The position numbers were made by a program, and so were the translations under genes. The notes under the pieces were generated by a model. It worked only from the letters and a program-made list of their open reading frames with translations, had not been told where the DNA came from and did not search any database. Below are positions 1 through 7,495 of a DNA stretch of 64,000 nucleotides, in pieces (position 1 is the first letter of the stretch; each line of letters opens with the position of its first letter). This stretch comes from Leptolyngbya sp. BC1307 (GTDB lineage Bacteria > Cyanobacteriota > Cyanobacteriia > Phormidesmidales > Phormidesmidaceae): positions 1-64,000 of the forward strand of contig NZ_NRTA01000004.1 of the NCBI RefSeq assembly GCF_002286735.1. Direction: 5' to 3'.

Positions 1-307
1 CTTTGTCCCCGTCATTCGACAGTTTATTCTAGAAAACGTAACAGAAGCTACTTTCGCTTGACCATAGTTTCGTTTTGCTGTCAATGCGTAACTCCTAAGC
101 AATATAGCCAGCCATCCCTGATGCTGACAGACAGTCGGGACTCCCGATGGCGGGGCCGCATTGAGATCTTGAGCCAAAATATAGAGAGTAAATTTACTGG
201 CCAAAGCGAAGTAAATGCAATCGTCGTCTACAGCTTAACCGCATTGAAATTTAGCTAGCAGCGTCAAACGAGACCCTCCTGAGCGCTGGCCTTGGGAGCG
301 CTTTAAT
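1..307. other. Non-coding or unrecognised window edge
   Basis: I see no supportable gene here. A 66-codon open frame on the plus strand opens only from TTG and resembles nothing. Just beyond the guaD stop lie two copies of the palindrome AGCGCT (about 281-286 and 297-302), which could fold into a weak hairpin on the guaD transcript, but no T-run follows, so I do not call a terminator. Confidence 0.4.
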
Positions 308-1687
308 TTAAGCGGTAGCGGTATAGGGGGGAGAAGCTTTACCCTTCTGGTAGACGATTTCTCCCAGAATGTAGGTGGACTGAATAGCGCGGTCGTCTCC
401 CATCATCACGAGCGAAAAGGTGCGGTCTGCGAGGTCGCTGAGGGAGCTAGCAACAGCAGCAGGATTGCGAAAGGCCATCAGCGGGGTCGCTCGCAGGTCA
501 AGCACGATAAAGTCTGCTTCTTTGCCGACTTCAAAATTTCCCAGGGTGTCTTCCAAGCACAGCGCTCTGGCACCGCCTAGCGTGGCTAAAAATAAAGCCT
601 GAAAAGACGACAGCTTTTGCTGACGTAGCTGCGCTACTTTGTAGGCTTCATTGGCAGTTTGCAAAAGTGAAAAGCTGGTGCCGGCTCCCACATCTGTACC
701 CAGGCCCACTTTGACCGGGTGCGCTGCTGATTTTGCCTGATCAAGGCTGAAAAGGCCACTGCCGAGGAACAGATTTGAAGTGGGGCAAAAGGCGATCGCG
801 CTTTTCATTTCCGAAAGCCGCTGGAATTCGGCATCGGTCAGATGCACGCCATGTGCAAAAACAGATCGCTCCCCCACCAGTCCCGCCTGATCATACGCAT
901 CCAGGTAGCCCTCGCAATCGGGGAAAAGCTCCTTCACCCAGGCCACTTCATTGACATTCTCTGAGATATGCGTGTGCATATACACATCTGGAAATTCCTT
1001 CAGCAACTCTCCTGCTTTGCGCAGCTGTTCATTACTAGAAGTGATGGCAAACCGGGGCGTAACCGCGTAGCGCAGGCGTCCTTTTTTATGCCACTTTTGA
1101 ATTAAAGCTTTAGTCTCCTGATAGGAAGATTCAGCGGTGTCACAAAGGTAGTCTGGGGCATTGCGATCCATCATTACTTTGCCCGCAATCATGCAGAGCT
1201 GACGACGCTCTGCCGCTTCAAAAAATGCCTCTACGGACTGCGGAAAGACAGCGGCAAATACCAGCGCTGTCGTAGTGCCATTGCTCAACAGCTGATCTAG
1301 AAAGATCTCAGCAACTTTTTGAGCGTAGGCTTCATCTTGAAACTTCTCCTCAGTCGGAAAAACATATTGATCCAACCATTCCAGCAGTTGTTCGCCGTAG
1401 GCCGCAATCATCTCGGTCTGAGGATAGTGAATATGGGTATCGATAAATCCCGGCATGATCAGCCGTTCAGCATAGACCGTAGTGGGCAGATCCCCATATT
1501 CACTTTGCAGATCGGCGTAAGCGCCAAATGCCTTGATTTTGCCGCCATCGAGCACTAGCAGCCCGTCTGCTATGTAGCGGGCACTGTCTGCTTCGGGCGC
1601 ATAGAAGGGATCGTCTACAAAATCTAAGAACGATCCGCGAATGGTCTTGAGAGGTGGCTGACCGGATTGGCTCGATTGAGAGGTCAT
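308..1687 (-). CDS. guaD: Guanine deaminase
   Basis: Hydrolyses guanine to xanthine and ammonia in the cytosol, feeding purine salvage or nitrogen scavenging. It is an amidohydrolase-superfamily protein of 459 aa from the chosen start, close to the usual 430-450 aa. Visible metal and catalytic elements are PGFIDTHIHYPQ (His85 and His87), HTHISEN (His240, Glu243), FAHGVH (His279) and GLGTDVGAG (Asp332). I chose the ATG at 1687 because family homology begins just after it; the frame is open for 75 more codons upstream, but only with a TTG start and a Lys/Arg/Thr-rich sequence that looks non-coding. The purine permease gene lies upstream on the same strand, so the two probably act together in uptake and deamination. 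Family confidence is high; the start is likely rather than certain. Confidence 0.93.
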   Translation of the reverse strand: MTSQSSQSGQPPLKTIRGSFLDFVDDPFYAPEADSARYIADGLLVLDGGKIKAFGAYADLQSEYGDLPTTVYAERLIMPGFIDTHIHYPQTEMIAAYGEQLLEWLDQYVFPTEEKFQDEAYAQKVAEIFLDQLLSNGTTTALVFAAVFPQSVEAFFEAAERRQLCMIAGKVMMDRNAPDYLCDTAESSYQETKALIQKWHKKGRLRYAVTPRFAITSSNEQLRKAGELLKEFPDVYMHTHISENVNEVAWVKELFPDCEGYLDAYDQAGLVGERSVFAHGVHLTDAEFQRLSEMKSAIAFCPTSNLFLGSGLFSLDQAKSAAHPVKVGLGTDVGAGTSFSLLQTANEAYKVAQLRQQKLSSFQALFLATLGGARALCLEDTLGNFEVGKEADFIVLDLRATPLMAFRNPAAVASSLSDLADRTFSLVMMGDDRAIQSTYILGEIVYQKGKASPPYTATA

Positions 1688-1697
1688 CGAAGTAGCG

Positions 1698-1985
1698 CTA
1701 CTGTTTGTTTTGATAGGACTGCTCTTGCTGAGCGTACTGTTTTTTATTGGCGTCTGCCTGGCTGGTTTGTTTCTCCTGGGCTTTAGCCTGGTCTGCTTGT
1801 TTGTCGGTGTAGCTGTAGTCAGCAGATTCCTGTTCTTGACCGTACTCCGCTTGCCCAGTATGGGACTGCCCTTGCTGGCTTTGGCTGTAGTCTTGAGTGG
1901 CTGCGATCGCAACCACCGTTACCAGATCGAACAGCGGCTGCATAGGGCGAAAGCGATCAACCAAAGCGTAGGGCCTCGAACGCAA
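1698..1985 (-). other. Low-complexity open frame between permease and guaD
   Basis: A 95-codon frame opens from TTG, overlaps the 3' end of the permease gene by 29 bp and stops 10 bp before the guaD ATG. Its product would be rich in Gln, Ala, Ser, Tyr and Lys, with imperfect short repeats. The same DNA is also open in the guaD frame (Lys/Thr-rich) and on the opposite strand (very hydrophobic). That is what a compositionally biased, repeat-derived spacer would give. I see no ribosome binding site and no recognisable domain, so this is probably not a gene. Confidence 0.2.
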
Positions 1986-3396
1986 ACCTGAAAACGAAAA
2001 CGGCGGCTAGAATCCAAGTAATCACCGGAATTTCGCGGGAGCGTCCGGCAGCTAACTTGGTAAACGGGTAAAGGATGAGGCCCGCAGATAGTCCAGCGGC
2101 AATAGAGAAGCCCAGCGGAATAAAGAACATGGTGACAAAGGCAGGAATCGCCTCTGTCAGGTCGCCCCAGCGAATGCTGAGAACGCTAGACATCATCAGT
2201 ACGCCCACAATTAACAAAGCAGGGGCAGTCGCAAAGGCCGGAACCGCCTCGAAAATAGGCACAAACAGGAGTGCAATCATAAACATGATGGCAGCAACTA
2301 CGGCGGTGAACCCTGTGCGCCCGCCTTCAGCAACCCCAGCAGCGGATTCGGCGAAGGTGGTAACCGTGGAGGTTCCCATGATTGCGCCGGCTGTAGTGGC
2401 GATCGCATCTGCAGACAGTGCCTGATTAGCCCGAGGTAACTCTCCTCTATCGTCAATGTAGCCCGCTTGCGTGCCAACGCCCATCAGTGTGCCAATGGTG
2501 TCAAACATATCTACAAATAAGAAGACCAGCAGCACCGCGAGAAAGTCAATAATATTACTGCCGTTAATGCCACCGAGCCCCACAAATGCCTGACCAAAGA
2601 GATTGGACGGAAATGCGGGGGCGGCGATGATACCAGTCGGAGCCTGGGCCACTCCGAACATCCAGCCCAAAATAGCGGTACCGCCTATGCCCCAAAGCAG
2701 CGCCCCTTTGATTCTTCTGACGATGAAGAAAACCGAGATAAAGATGCCAAAGGTAGCCAGCAGGGTAGCGGGCTCTCTAAAGCTACCAAAAGCCGTCTTA
2801 GTCACCTCATTCGCGACAATCAGCCCCGCCCCGCCCAATGCTGTGTCTCCGCTCAAGCCAATGTAGGCAAGAAACATACCAATGCCGACAGTCGTCGAGG
2901 CTTTGATGCAGTTAGGAACAGCCGCAATCAGGTGACGGCGAATATCGGTAACGGTAAGAGCAATGAAGATAATGCCCTCAATCAGCACAGCGGCCAGCGC
3001 TACTCGCCAGTCAATTCCTAGCCCCAAGACAACAGAATAGGCAAAGAAAGCATTCGTCCCCATTCCGGGTGCTTGCACAAATGGATACTTAGCGTAAAGC
3101 CCCATGACCAGAGTGCCGATGGCGGCGGTAATACCGGTCACCATCACCAGCTCTCGGAACAGATCACCTGGCTCTTGCAAAAACACCGCATCCGACATAA
3201 TCAGCGGATGCACCACCAAAATGTAGGCCATGGTCATGAAGGTGGTTAACCCGGCCAAAATTTCGGTGCGAAAGTCGGTTCGGTGATGCTCAAAGTTAAA
3301 ATATTTGGCAACCGATGCCTGCCATCCCGAGTAGGGCGGTGGCGATGACCCAGGCGGCTTTTGCTGAAAATCCATATCAGGATCAGGCTGATTCAT
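1957..3396 (-). CDS. NCS2-family purine (guanine/hypoxanthine) permease
   Basis: Inner-membrane nucleobase:cation symporter of the AzgA-like NCS2 branch, expected to import guanine, hypoxanthine or adenine. It has 479 aa with a cytosolic N-terminus followed by about 12 hydrophobic segments. Family landmarks are LTTFMTMAYILVVHP near residue 50, GMGTNAFFAYS near 115, LFVDMFDTIGTLMGVG near 290 and the signature ESAAGVAEGGRTG near 350. The ATG at 3396 is preceded by a GGGGA box. guaD follows on the same strand, which supports a purine substrate. A CTGTATACAG palindrome about 190 bp upstream resembles the one in front of the nearby GntR gene, so repression by that protein is plausible. Exact nucleobase specificity cannot be read from sequence. 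Confidence 0.92.
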   Translation of the reverse strand: MNQPDPDMDFQQKPPGSSPPPYSGWQASVAKYFNFEHHRTDFRTEILAGLTTFMTMAYILVVHPLIMSDAVFLQEPGDLFRELVMVTGITAAIGTLVMGLYAKYPFVQAPGMGTNAFFAYSVVLGLGIDWRVALAAVLIEGIIFIALTVTDIRRHLIAAVPNCIKASTTVGIGMFLAYIGLSGDTALGGAGLIVANEVTKTAFGSFREPATLLATFGIFISVFFIVRRIKGALLWGIGGTAILGWMFGVAQAPTGIIAAPAFPSNLFGQAFVGLGGINGSNIIDFLAVLLVFLFVDMFDTIGTLMGVGTQAGYIDDRGELPRANQALSADAIATTAGAIMGTSTVTTFAESAAGVAEGGRTGFTAVVAAIMFMIALLFVPIFEAVPAFATAPALLIVGVLMMSSVLSIRWGDLTEAIPAFVTMFFIPLGFSIAAGLSAGLILYPFTKLAAGRSREIPVITWILAAVFVFRFAFEALRFG

Positions 3397-3583
3397 AACA
3401 TTCCCCGGAGAACAGTTTTTCTTTTTCTATGCCACACAGAGTTTGGAGTTTTGCTAGCAGGATGAGGGCTTAACGCTGAGCGGATTTTTTACGACTCTAC
3501 CGGGGGTCTCCCACGCAGGTTGTCAAACACATCACACACTGAAAAGCAGGCTTCTCCCTGACGGCATACTTTCGCTATGCATA

Positions 3584-3593
3584 CTGTATACAG
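3584..3593. promoter_or_regulatory. Candidate GntR operator upstream of the purine permease
   Basis: Perfect 10-bp palindrome CTGTATACAG, sharing the TGTATACA core with the 19-bp palindrome ahead of the GntR gene at 4851-4869. GT...AC half sites of this kind are common operators for GntR proteins with an FCD domain. Binding is inferred. Confidence 0.45.
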
Positions 3594-3675
3594 GCAAAAA
3601 ATGGGGAACTGTGCTAAATGCTACAGTTTGATGCTTGGAGAGACTGCTGCCGTTTTTCGTCAGGCGGCTCCTGCT

Positions 3676-3713
3676 AAAATGCCCTCCAGATCTAGAGATC
3701 TGAAGGGCATTTT
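3676..3713 (-). terminator. Hairpin terminator after the 78-aa gene
   Basis: Inverted repeat AAAATGCCCT (3676-3685) and AGGGCATTTT (3704-3713), extended inside by CAGATC/GATCTG after one mismatch. On the minus strand the stem ends in TTTT. It sits 26 bp after the stop of the 3739-3975 gene, and the symmetry could also make it bidirectional. Confidence 0.75.
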
Positions 3714-3738
3714 AGGCTGATTAAGACAGCATTTTCGC

Positions 3739-3975
3739 TCAGCTTGCGTAGAGTCGCTCAAGCCAGTCGCGCCGTTCTTCTTCGATTGGCAGGTAGGGAT
3801 AAAGGCTGGCTTTGTTGCTGTAGCGCTCTTCGGGTGAGATCAGGGTCGACTGAACAGATGTCTGAGGACGATGCACCATAAAGTCTATGATCGCTATGAG
3901 CGCCTGCGCTAATCTTGGTTGAAGTGGAGGCTGCTTTTGACTGTCAGATGGGTGGGGATGAAATTGATTCTGCAT
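3739..3975 (-). CDS. Small hypothetical protein
   Basis: 78-aa protein from an ATG, not recognised. The N-terminal 30 residues are Pro/Gln/His-rich. A short hydrophobic helix follows (ALIAIIDFMV), then a basic and acidic C-terminus ending EEERRDWLERLYAS. No signal peptide or catalytic motif is visible. Support for a real gene is the good hairpin terminator directly downstream and its position between two well-defined genes on the same strand. It may be co-regulated with the neighbouring purine genes, since an imperfect TGTATA-type repeat lies just upstream at 3996-4012. Confidence 0.5.
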   Translation of the reverse strand: MQNQFHPHPSDSQKQPPLQPRLAQALIAIIDFMVHRPQTSVQSTLISPEERYSNKASLYPYLPIEEERRDWLERLYAS

Positions 3976-3995
3976 GATCTAACGGGAAATTAAAA

Positions 3996-4012
3996 CTGTA
4001 TATCCAGATACA
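3996..4012. promoter_or_regulatory. Imperfect TGTATA/GATACA repeat, possible third GntR site
   Basis: CTGTATATCCAGATACA lies 21 bp upstream of the 78-aa gene. It keeps both TGTAT-like arms of the palindromes at 3584 and 4851 but with mismatches and wider spacing. Weak evidence on its own. Confidence 0.25.
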
Positions 4013-4091
4013 ATTTTAACCCTTAAATCAGACCTTGCCGGCGTAACCCTAAGAAAAATCAGCAACCTATCTCTTATGGCTAGGGCTGCAG

Positions 4092-4787
4092 CTATGACTG
4101 ATGGTTCTGAATTTCTTTGACCACTCGTGCCTTGCTCGCTAACAAATGAAGCTGTATTGCAGCGGTTGCCGTAGCGGCATCTCGGCTAGCGATCGCCTCG
4201 TAAACCTGACGATGCTCCAGTCGAATTTCCAGCACCAGTGGATTTTTCTGGAGCGTCTGGATGCGAAGCAGCGCCATCGCGTCAAACAGCTGATCGAGCA
4301 GTGAAACCAGCCGTCGGTTACCCGAGCTTTCAGCAATCAAATGATGAAATCGGTAGTCCAAATCCAGCAATCCTAGCAGGGTCTGCACGTCAACATCTTG
4401 CGGATCTCGCGCTTCAGCCTGGAGCACACATTGCTCTAGCGCCTTGAGCTGCGGCTGACTAGCATGTTCGCAGGCTCCGGCCACCGCTAGCTTCTCTAGC
4501 ACCAGGCGGCAATCGTACAGCTCTATCGCATCAGTGGCTGAAATAGTTGCTACCTGCAGTCCGCTGGTGTCGGCAATCACCAGGCCTTCTTTTTGCAGCT
4601 GGCGCAAGGCCTCTCGCAGCGGCGTCCGACTGACGTTGAGCCACTCAGTCAGCTGAGTTTCGACCAGACGGCTGCCTGGCACAAATGTACCGGTCAAGAT
4701 TCCGGCTCGCAAAGCACTATAAACCTGCTCGTAAAGAGATTTGCGGCGCTGGATGGGCGAACGGGAAGATAATGTTGTTGGGTTCAC
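4092..4787 (-). CDS. GntR-family transcriptional regulator with FCD domain
   Basis: 231-aa DNA-binding repressor or activator. Residues about 15-80 form the winged helix typical of GntR (SLYEQVYSALRAGILTG near the start, then SRTPLREALRQLQKEGLV). Residues about 90-220 form an all-helical FCD ligand-binding domain with conserved metal- or ligand-binding His and Asp positions (LDLDYRFHHLIAESSGNRRL). The start is a GTG, and no nearby ATG is available. A perfect 19-bp palindrome lies 64 bp upstream, which suggests autoregulation. The nearest targets are the purine permease and guaD, so the effector may be a purine or purine breakdown product. That last step is inference from gene order and shared palindromes. 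Confidence 0.88.
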   Translation of the reverse strand: MNPTTLSSRSPIQRRKSLYEQVYSALRAGILTGTFVPGSRLVETQLTEWLNVSRTPLREALRQLQKEGLVIADTSGLQVATISATDAIELYDCRLVLEKLAVAGACEHASQPQLKALEQCVLQAEARDPQDVDVQTLLGLLDLDYRFHHLIAESSGNRRLVSLLDQLFDAMALLRIQTLQKNPLVLEIRLEHRQVYEAIASRDAATATAAIQLHLLASKARVVKEIQNHQS

Positions 4788-4850
4788 AGACGTTACTGAA
4801 AGCTGACTAAAAGGTTAACTGAATTTGCTAGAAGGTACTATTATTCTATC

Positions 4851-4869
4851 GTTGTATACGGTATACAAC
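4851..4869. promoter_or_regulatory. 19-bp perfect palindrome, likely GntR autoregulatory operator
   Basis: GTTGTATAC-G-GTATACAAC is perfectly symmetric about one base. It lies between the divergent GntR gene (start 4787) and the ABM-domain gene (start 4963), so it could control both. It matches the GT...AC operator style of FCD-type GntR proteins. Confidence 0.65.
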
Positions 4870-4962
4870 TGGCTGTTGAGGGTTTAGCTGTAACCAAGAC
4901 GACTGTCTGACCTGGATCACCCCGATACACTGCTACTTAACATGACACGTTAGAAAGAACTA

Positions 4963-5640
4963 ATGGCTGATCCTGATGTGGGTGCGCTAGTAGGTGCCAG
5001 TCTGGTGATAGAACATACCGTCCCGGCTGGGGAGGGGCTGGCTTTTCGCTGGTGGCACGCTAAGGTGACCCGAGCGGCTAAGAACTTTAAAGGGCATATT
5101 CGCACCGATCTGTGTGCGCCGGTGAAGGGGCGGCAGCCCAGTCAGCCGATGAAGTGGTATTCGCTTGTTCACTTTGATTCGCCCGAAATGTTGAACCAGT
5201 GGGTTAATTCGCGCGATCGCGAAGCGCTGATTAGAACCGGGCGCAAAACGTTCGCCTCCTATCAGTTCATCTCTTTTTCTACCGGGCTCGAAGGCTGGTT
5301 TTCTCGCAGAACAGGCACCGAACAATCAGGATTGGGGCCACCGGCCTGGAAACAAAACGCAGCCGTCATTTTAGCGCTGTATCCCACGGTAATTATTCAG
5401 TCGCTGCTGTTTTCGGCACTGGGCCTGATGCAGTCTTGGACGCTGCCAAATTCTATGATCATCAACAACATTATTACCTCTTCTGTTCTGACCTGGGGCG
5501 TCATGCCTTTGGCCACCAAGCTACTGAGGTTTTGGCTTCGGCCTACCTATCAGCCGACAAATTGGAAAACAGATGCGCTGGGCGCTGGTGTTGTAGTTGT
5601 GGCCTTGGGCTCAATGGTGCTTTTGTTCAATGGATTTTAG
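4963..5640 (+). CDS. Membrane-anchored antibiotic biosynthesis monooxygenase (ABM)-like protein
   Basis: 225-aa protein. Residues about 10-110 look like a dimeric alpha+beta-barrel ABM domain (SLVIEHTVPAGEG, then KWYSLVHFDSPEMLNQW). ABM proteins often oxygenate quinone-like or haem substrates, but catalytic residues are not conserved enough to name a reaction. Residues about 130-225 hold two or three hydrophobic helices, so the protein is probably an inner-membrane protein with a cytosolic ABM head. The ABM-plus-TM arrangement is known in other bacteria but its role is unclear. It is divergent from the GntR gene with a perfect palindrome between them, so GntR control is possible. Confidence 0.75.
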   Translation: MADPDVGALVGASLVIEHTVPAGEGLAFRWWHAKVTRAAKNFKGHIRTDLCAPVKGRQPSQPMKWYSLVHFDSPEMLNQWVNSRDREALIRTGRKTFASYQFISFSTGLEGWFSRRTGTEQSGLGPPAWKQNAAVILALYPTVIIQSLLFSALGLMQSWTLPNSMIINNIITSSVLTWGVMPLATKLLRFWLRPTYQPTNWKTDALGAGVVVVALGSMVLLFNGF

Positions 5641-5959
5641 GCTCAGCGAACGTATGAACAGCTTCTACAGTTTGCGGAATGTTGTTCTGGCTATTGTCAT
5701 AACTAGCTTTGTGCTGGGCTGGGCCTGGCTTGGCTGGCTGACGCCAACTGGGAGCAGCTTGCATGAGCCTTTAGCTCAGCCTATTGGTGAGACTGCCCTC
5801 ACTCCGTCTTTGAAGCAGCTATGAGTCACAACAACAGCAGATTCGGGCGTGGGCTCGCTACGCTGGGCGATCGCTCAGGCAAACGCAGCCCCAGATAGCG
5901 ATCTAATTGACTTGAGTGGGGTAAAAGGAGCGATCGCTTTAGAAAGTCCCCTACCCGCA

Positions 5960-5996
5960 ATTACCAACAGCCTGACGCTGGCAGGCTGTTGGTAAT
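5960..5996. repeat. 15-bp perfect inverted repeat at the first frameshift
   Basis: ATTACCAACAGCCTG (5960-5974) and its exact complement CAGGCTGTTGGTAAT (5982-5996) with a 7-nt loop. Removing TGTT from the right arm would restore the reading frame as AGGNTISG, so the arm looks as if it was made perfect by a templated 4-bp insertion. Confidence 0.85.
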
Positions 5997-6231
5997 ACTA
6001 TTAGCGGCAACAGTCAGCACCGCATCCTTGAAATTAATAGGGGAGACGGTGGCAATGGGGGAAATGGCGGCTTTGGCGGGGCTATTTTCGTGCGTTCAGG
6101 CAGCTTAATATTGCACCAGGTGCGGTTTGAGCGGAATGTAGCGATAGGTGGGGGAGGGCGATCGCCCGGTCAGGGCAAAGGCGGCGCAATCCTTATTAGT
6201 CCGCACAGATCGATAGACCAGGCTGGGGCTG

Positions 6232-6271
6232 GGGCGATTCACCTAGCGTTTCGTTGCTAGGTGAATCGCCC
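6232..6271. repeat. 16-bp perfect inverted repeat at the second frameshift
   Basis: GGGCGATTCACCTAGC (6232-6247) and GCTAGGTGAATCGCCC (6256-6271) with an 8-nt loop. It lies exactly where the beta-helix pseudogene changes frame a second time. Confidence 0.85.
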
Positions 6272-6431
6272 GTCTTTATCGAGAACAGAGCTGCTGATGC
6301 GGCTGATCTGACCACCGATAATAACGATGTCTATGGGACAATTTCTCAGCGGTAAAGCAGCGCTATGAGTTCTGGCAGGCGGAGTTTCTATCGTATGAGA
6401 TAATCGGGCGGTCAGCCGAGAGTTTGAACTT

Positions 6432-7409
6432 ATGCAACCCGCTCTTCCTCCTAATCTTTCTAAGATGGGCTGTGGCACCTGGGCCTGGGGCAATCGTCTC
6501 CTTTGGAACTATGACGAAGCGATGGACGATGAGCTGCAGTCTGTGTTTGACCACTGCGTCACCCAGGGCGTCACCCTGTTTGATACCGGTGACTCCTACG
6601 GTACCGGTAAGCTCAATGGCCAGAGTGAAAAGCTGTTGGGCCGATTTAGCGCAGCTTACCAGGGCGAAAACAAAGCGCAGATCTGTCTGGCTACTAAGCT
6701 TGCCCCCTATCCCTGGCGGCTGACTCGTCAGTCGATGATTGCTGCTGGACGGGCTTCCAGGCAGCGATTAGGACGGCTGGATTTAGTGCAGATGCACTGG
6801 TCTACCGCTAACTATTTGCCCTGGCAAGAGCGACCTTTACTGGACGGTCTAGCGGCGCTATGCGATCAGGGGTTGGCGCAGAGCGTTGGCCTTTCCAACT
6901 ACGGGCCTGAGCGATTGCAGTGGGCACATCAGCGCTTAGCTGACCAAGGAATTAAGGTTCAAACTTTGCAGGTTCAGTATTCGCTGCTGTCTACCTATCC
7001 GGTCACGACTCTAGGTCTCAAGTCGGTCTGCGACGAGCTAGGCATTCAGCTGATTGCCTATAGCCCGCTGGCGCTGGGCCTGCTTACCGGCAAGTACGCT
7101 GACAAATCCGATTTGCCCAAAGGACTGCGAAAGTTTGCGCTAGGCCAAATTTTGCCAGGCGTGAAGCCGCTGCTGGGCTGTCTCAAAGCGGTGGCCACCG
7201 CTAGAGGTAAGACTATGGCTCAAGTGGCGATTAACTGGTGTATCTGCAAAGGGACAATCCCGATTCCGGGTGCTAAAACGCTGCGCCAGGCCAAGCAGAA
7301 TACCGGGGCGTTAGGCTGGCAGCTCGACAACGCCGAGGTGAGCGAGCTAGATACGGCCTCAGCCGCCTGCGATAAACAGATGGTGCAAAATATCTTCCAG
7401 ACTGGCTAG
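6432..7409 (+). CDS. Aldo/keto reductase family protein
   Basis: 325-aa cytosolic NADPH-dependent carbonyl reductase of the AKR fold. The catalytic tetrad is visible: Asp51 and Tyr56 in FDTGDSYG, Lys89 in ATKLAP and His122 in VQMHW. GLSNYGP and IPIPGAKTLRQA mark the cofactor-binding end of the (beta/alpha)8 barrel. The length is normal. The substrate cannot be predicted; plant and cyanobacterial relatives are often annotated only as aldo/keto reductases or pyridoxal-reductase-like proteins. The ATG follows the decayed surface-protein gene by about 75 bp, so it probably has its own promoter. Confidence 0.92.
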   Translation: MQPALPPNLSKMGCGTWAWGNRLLWNYDEAMDDELQSVFDHCVTQGVTLFDTGDSYGTGKLNGQSEKLLGRFSAAYQGENKAQICLATKLAPYPWRLTRQSMIAAGRASRQRLGRLDLVQMHWSTANYLPWQERPLLDGLAALCDQGLAQSVGLSNYGPERLQWAHQRLADQGIKVQTLQVQYSLLSTYPVTTLGLKSVCDELGIQLIAYSPLALGLLTGKYADKSDLPKGLRKFALGQILPGVKPLLGCLKAVATARGKTMAQVAINWCICKGTIPIPGAKTLRQAKQNTGALGWQLDNAEVSELDTASAACDKQMVQNIFQTG

Positions 7410-7495
7410 ACCGCATCACTCAGCAGGCAAACCCGATTAAACTGAAGGGGTGACAACAGCGTTTCTGTGCCTTTACCCTCATTAGCTTGCTCTTT

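Larger units (their letters stand above)
5654..6355 (+). pseudogene. Decayed CSLREA/beta-helix (Gly-rich) surface protein gene
   Basis: Remnant of a secreted repeat protein, readable in three pieces. Frame A begins with ATG at 5654 and a signal-peptide-like helix (VVLAIVITSFVLGWAW). It hits TGA at 5822-5824, then continues in the same frame as VTTTADSGVGSLRWAIAQAN and LPAITNSLTLAG, the classic start of CSLREA/choice-of-anchor proteins. At about 5985 it shifts frame to NTISGNSQHRILEINRG, followed by Gly-rich GDGGNGGNGGFGGAIF. Near 6250 it shifts again to VFIENRAADAADL...NNDVYGTISQ, ending at TAA 6353-6355. Both shift points fall in perfect inverted repeats. The intact ancestor would have been an exported beta-helical protein; the present copy cannot make it. 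Confidence 0.8.

Noticed and set aside
1710-1991. Hydrophobic 93-codon plus-strand frame with a lipobox-like LSGC
   Set aside because: It is antisense to the Gln/Lys-rich spacer and the permease 3' end, so its hydrophobicity follows from the biased composition. No ribosome binding site or family resemblance.
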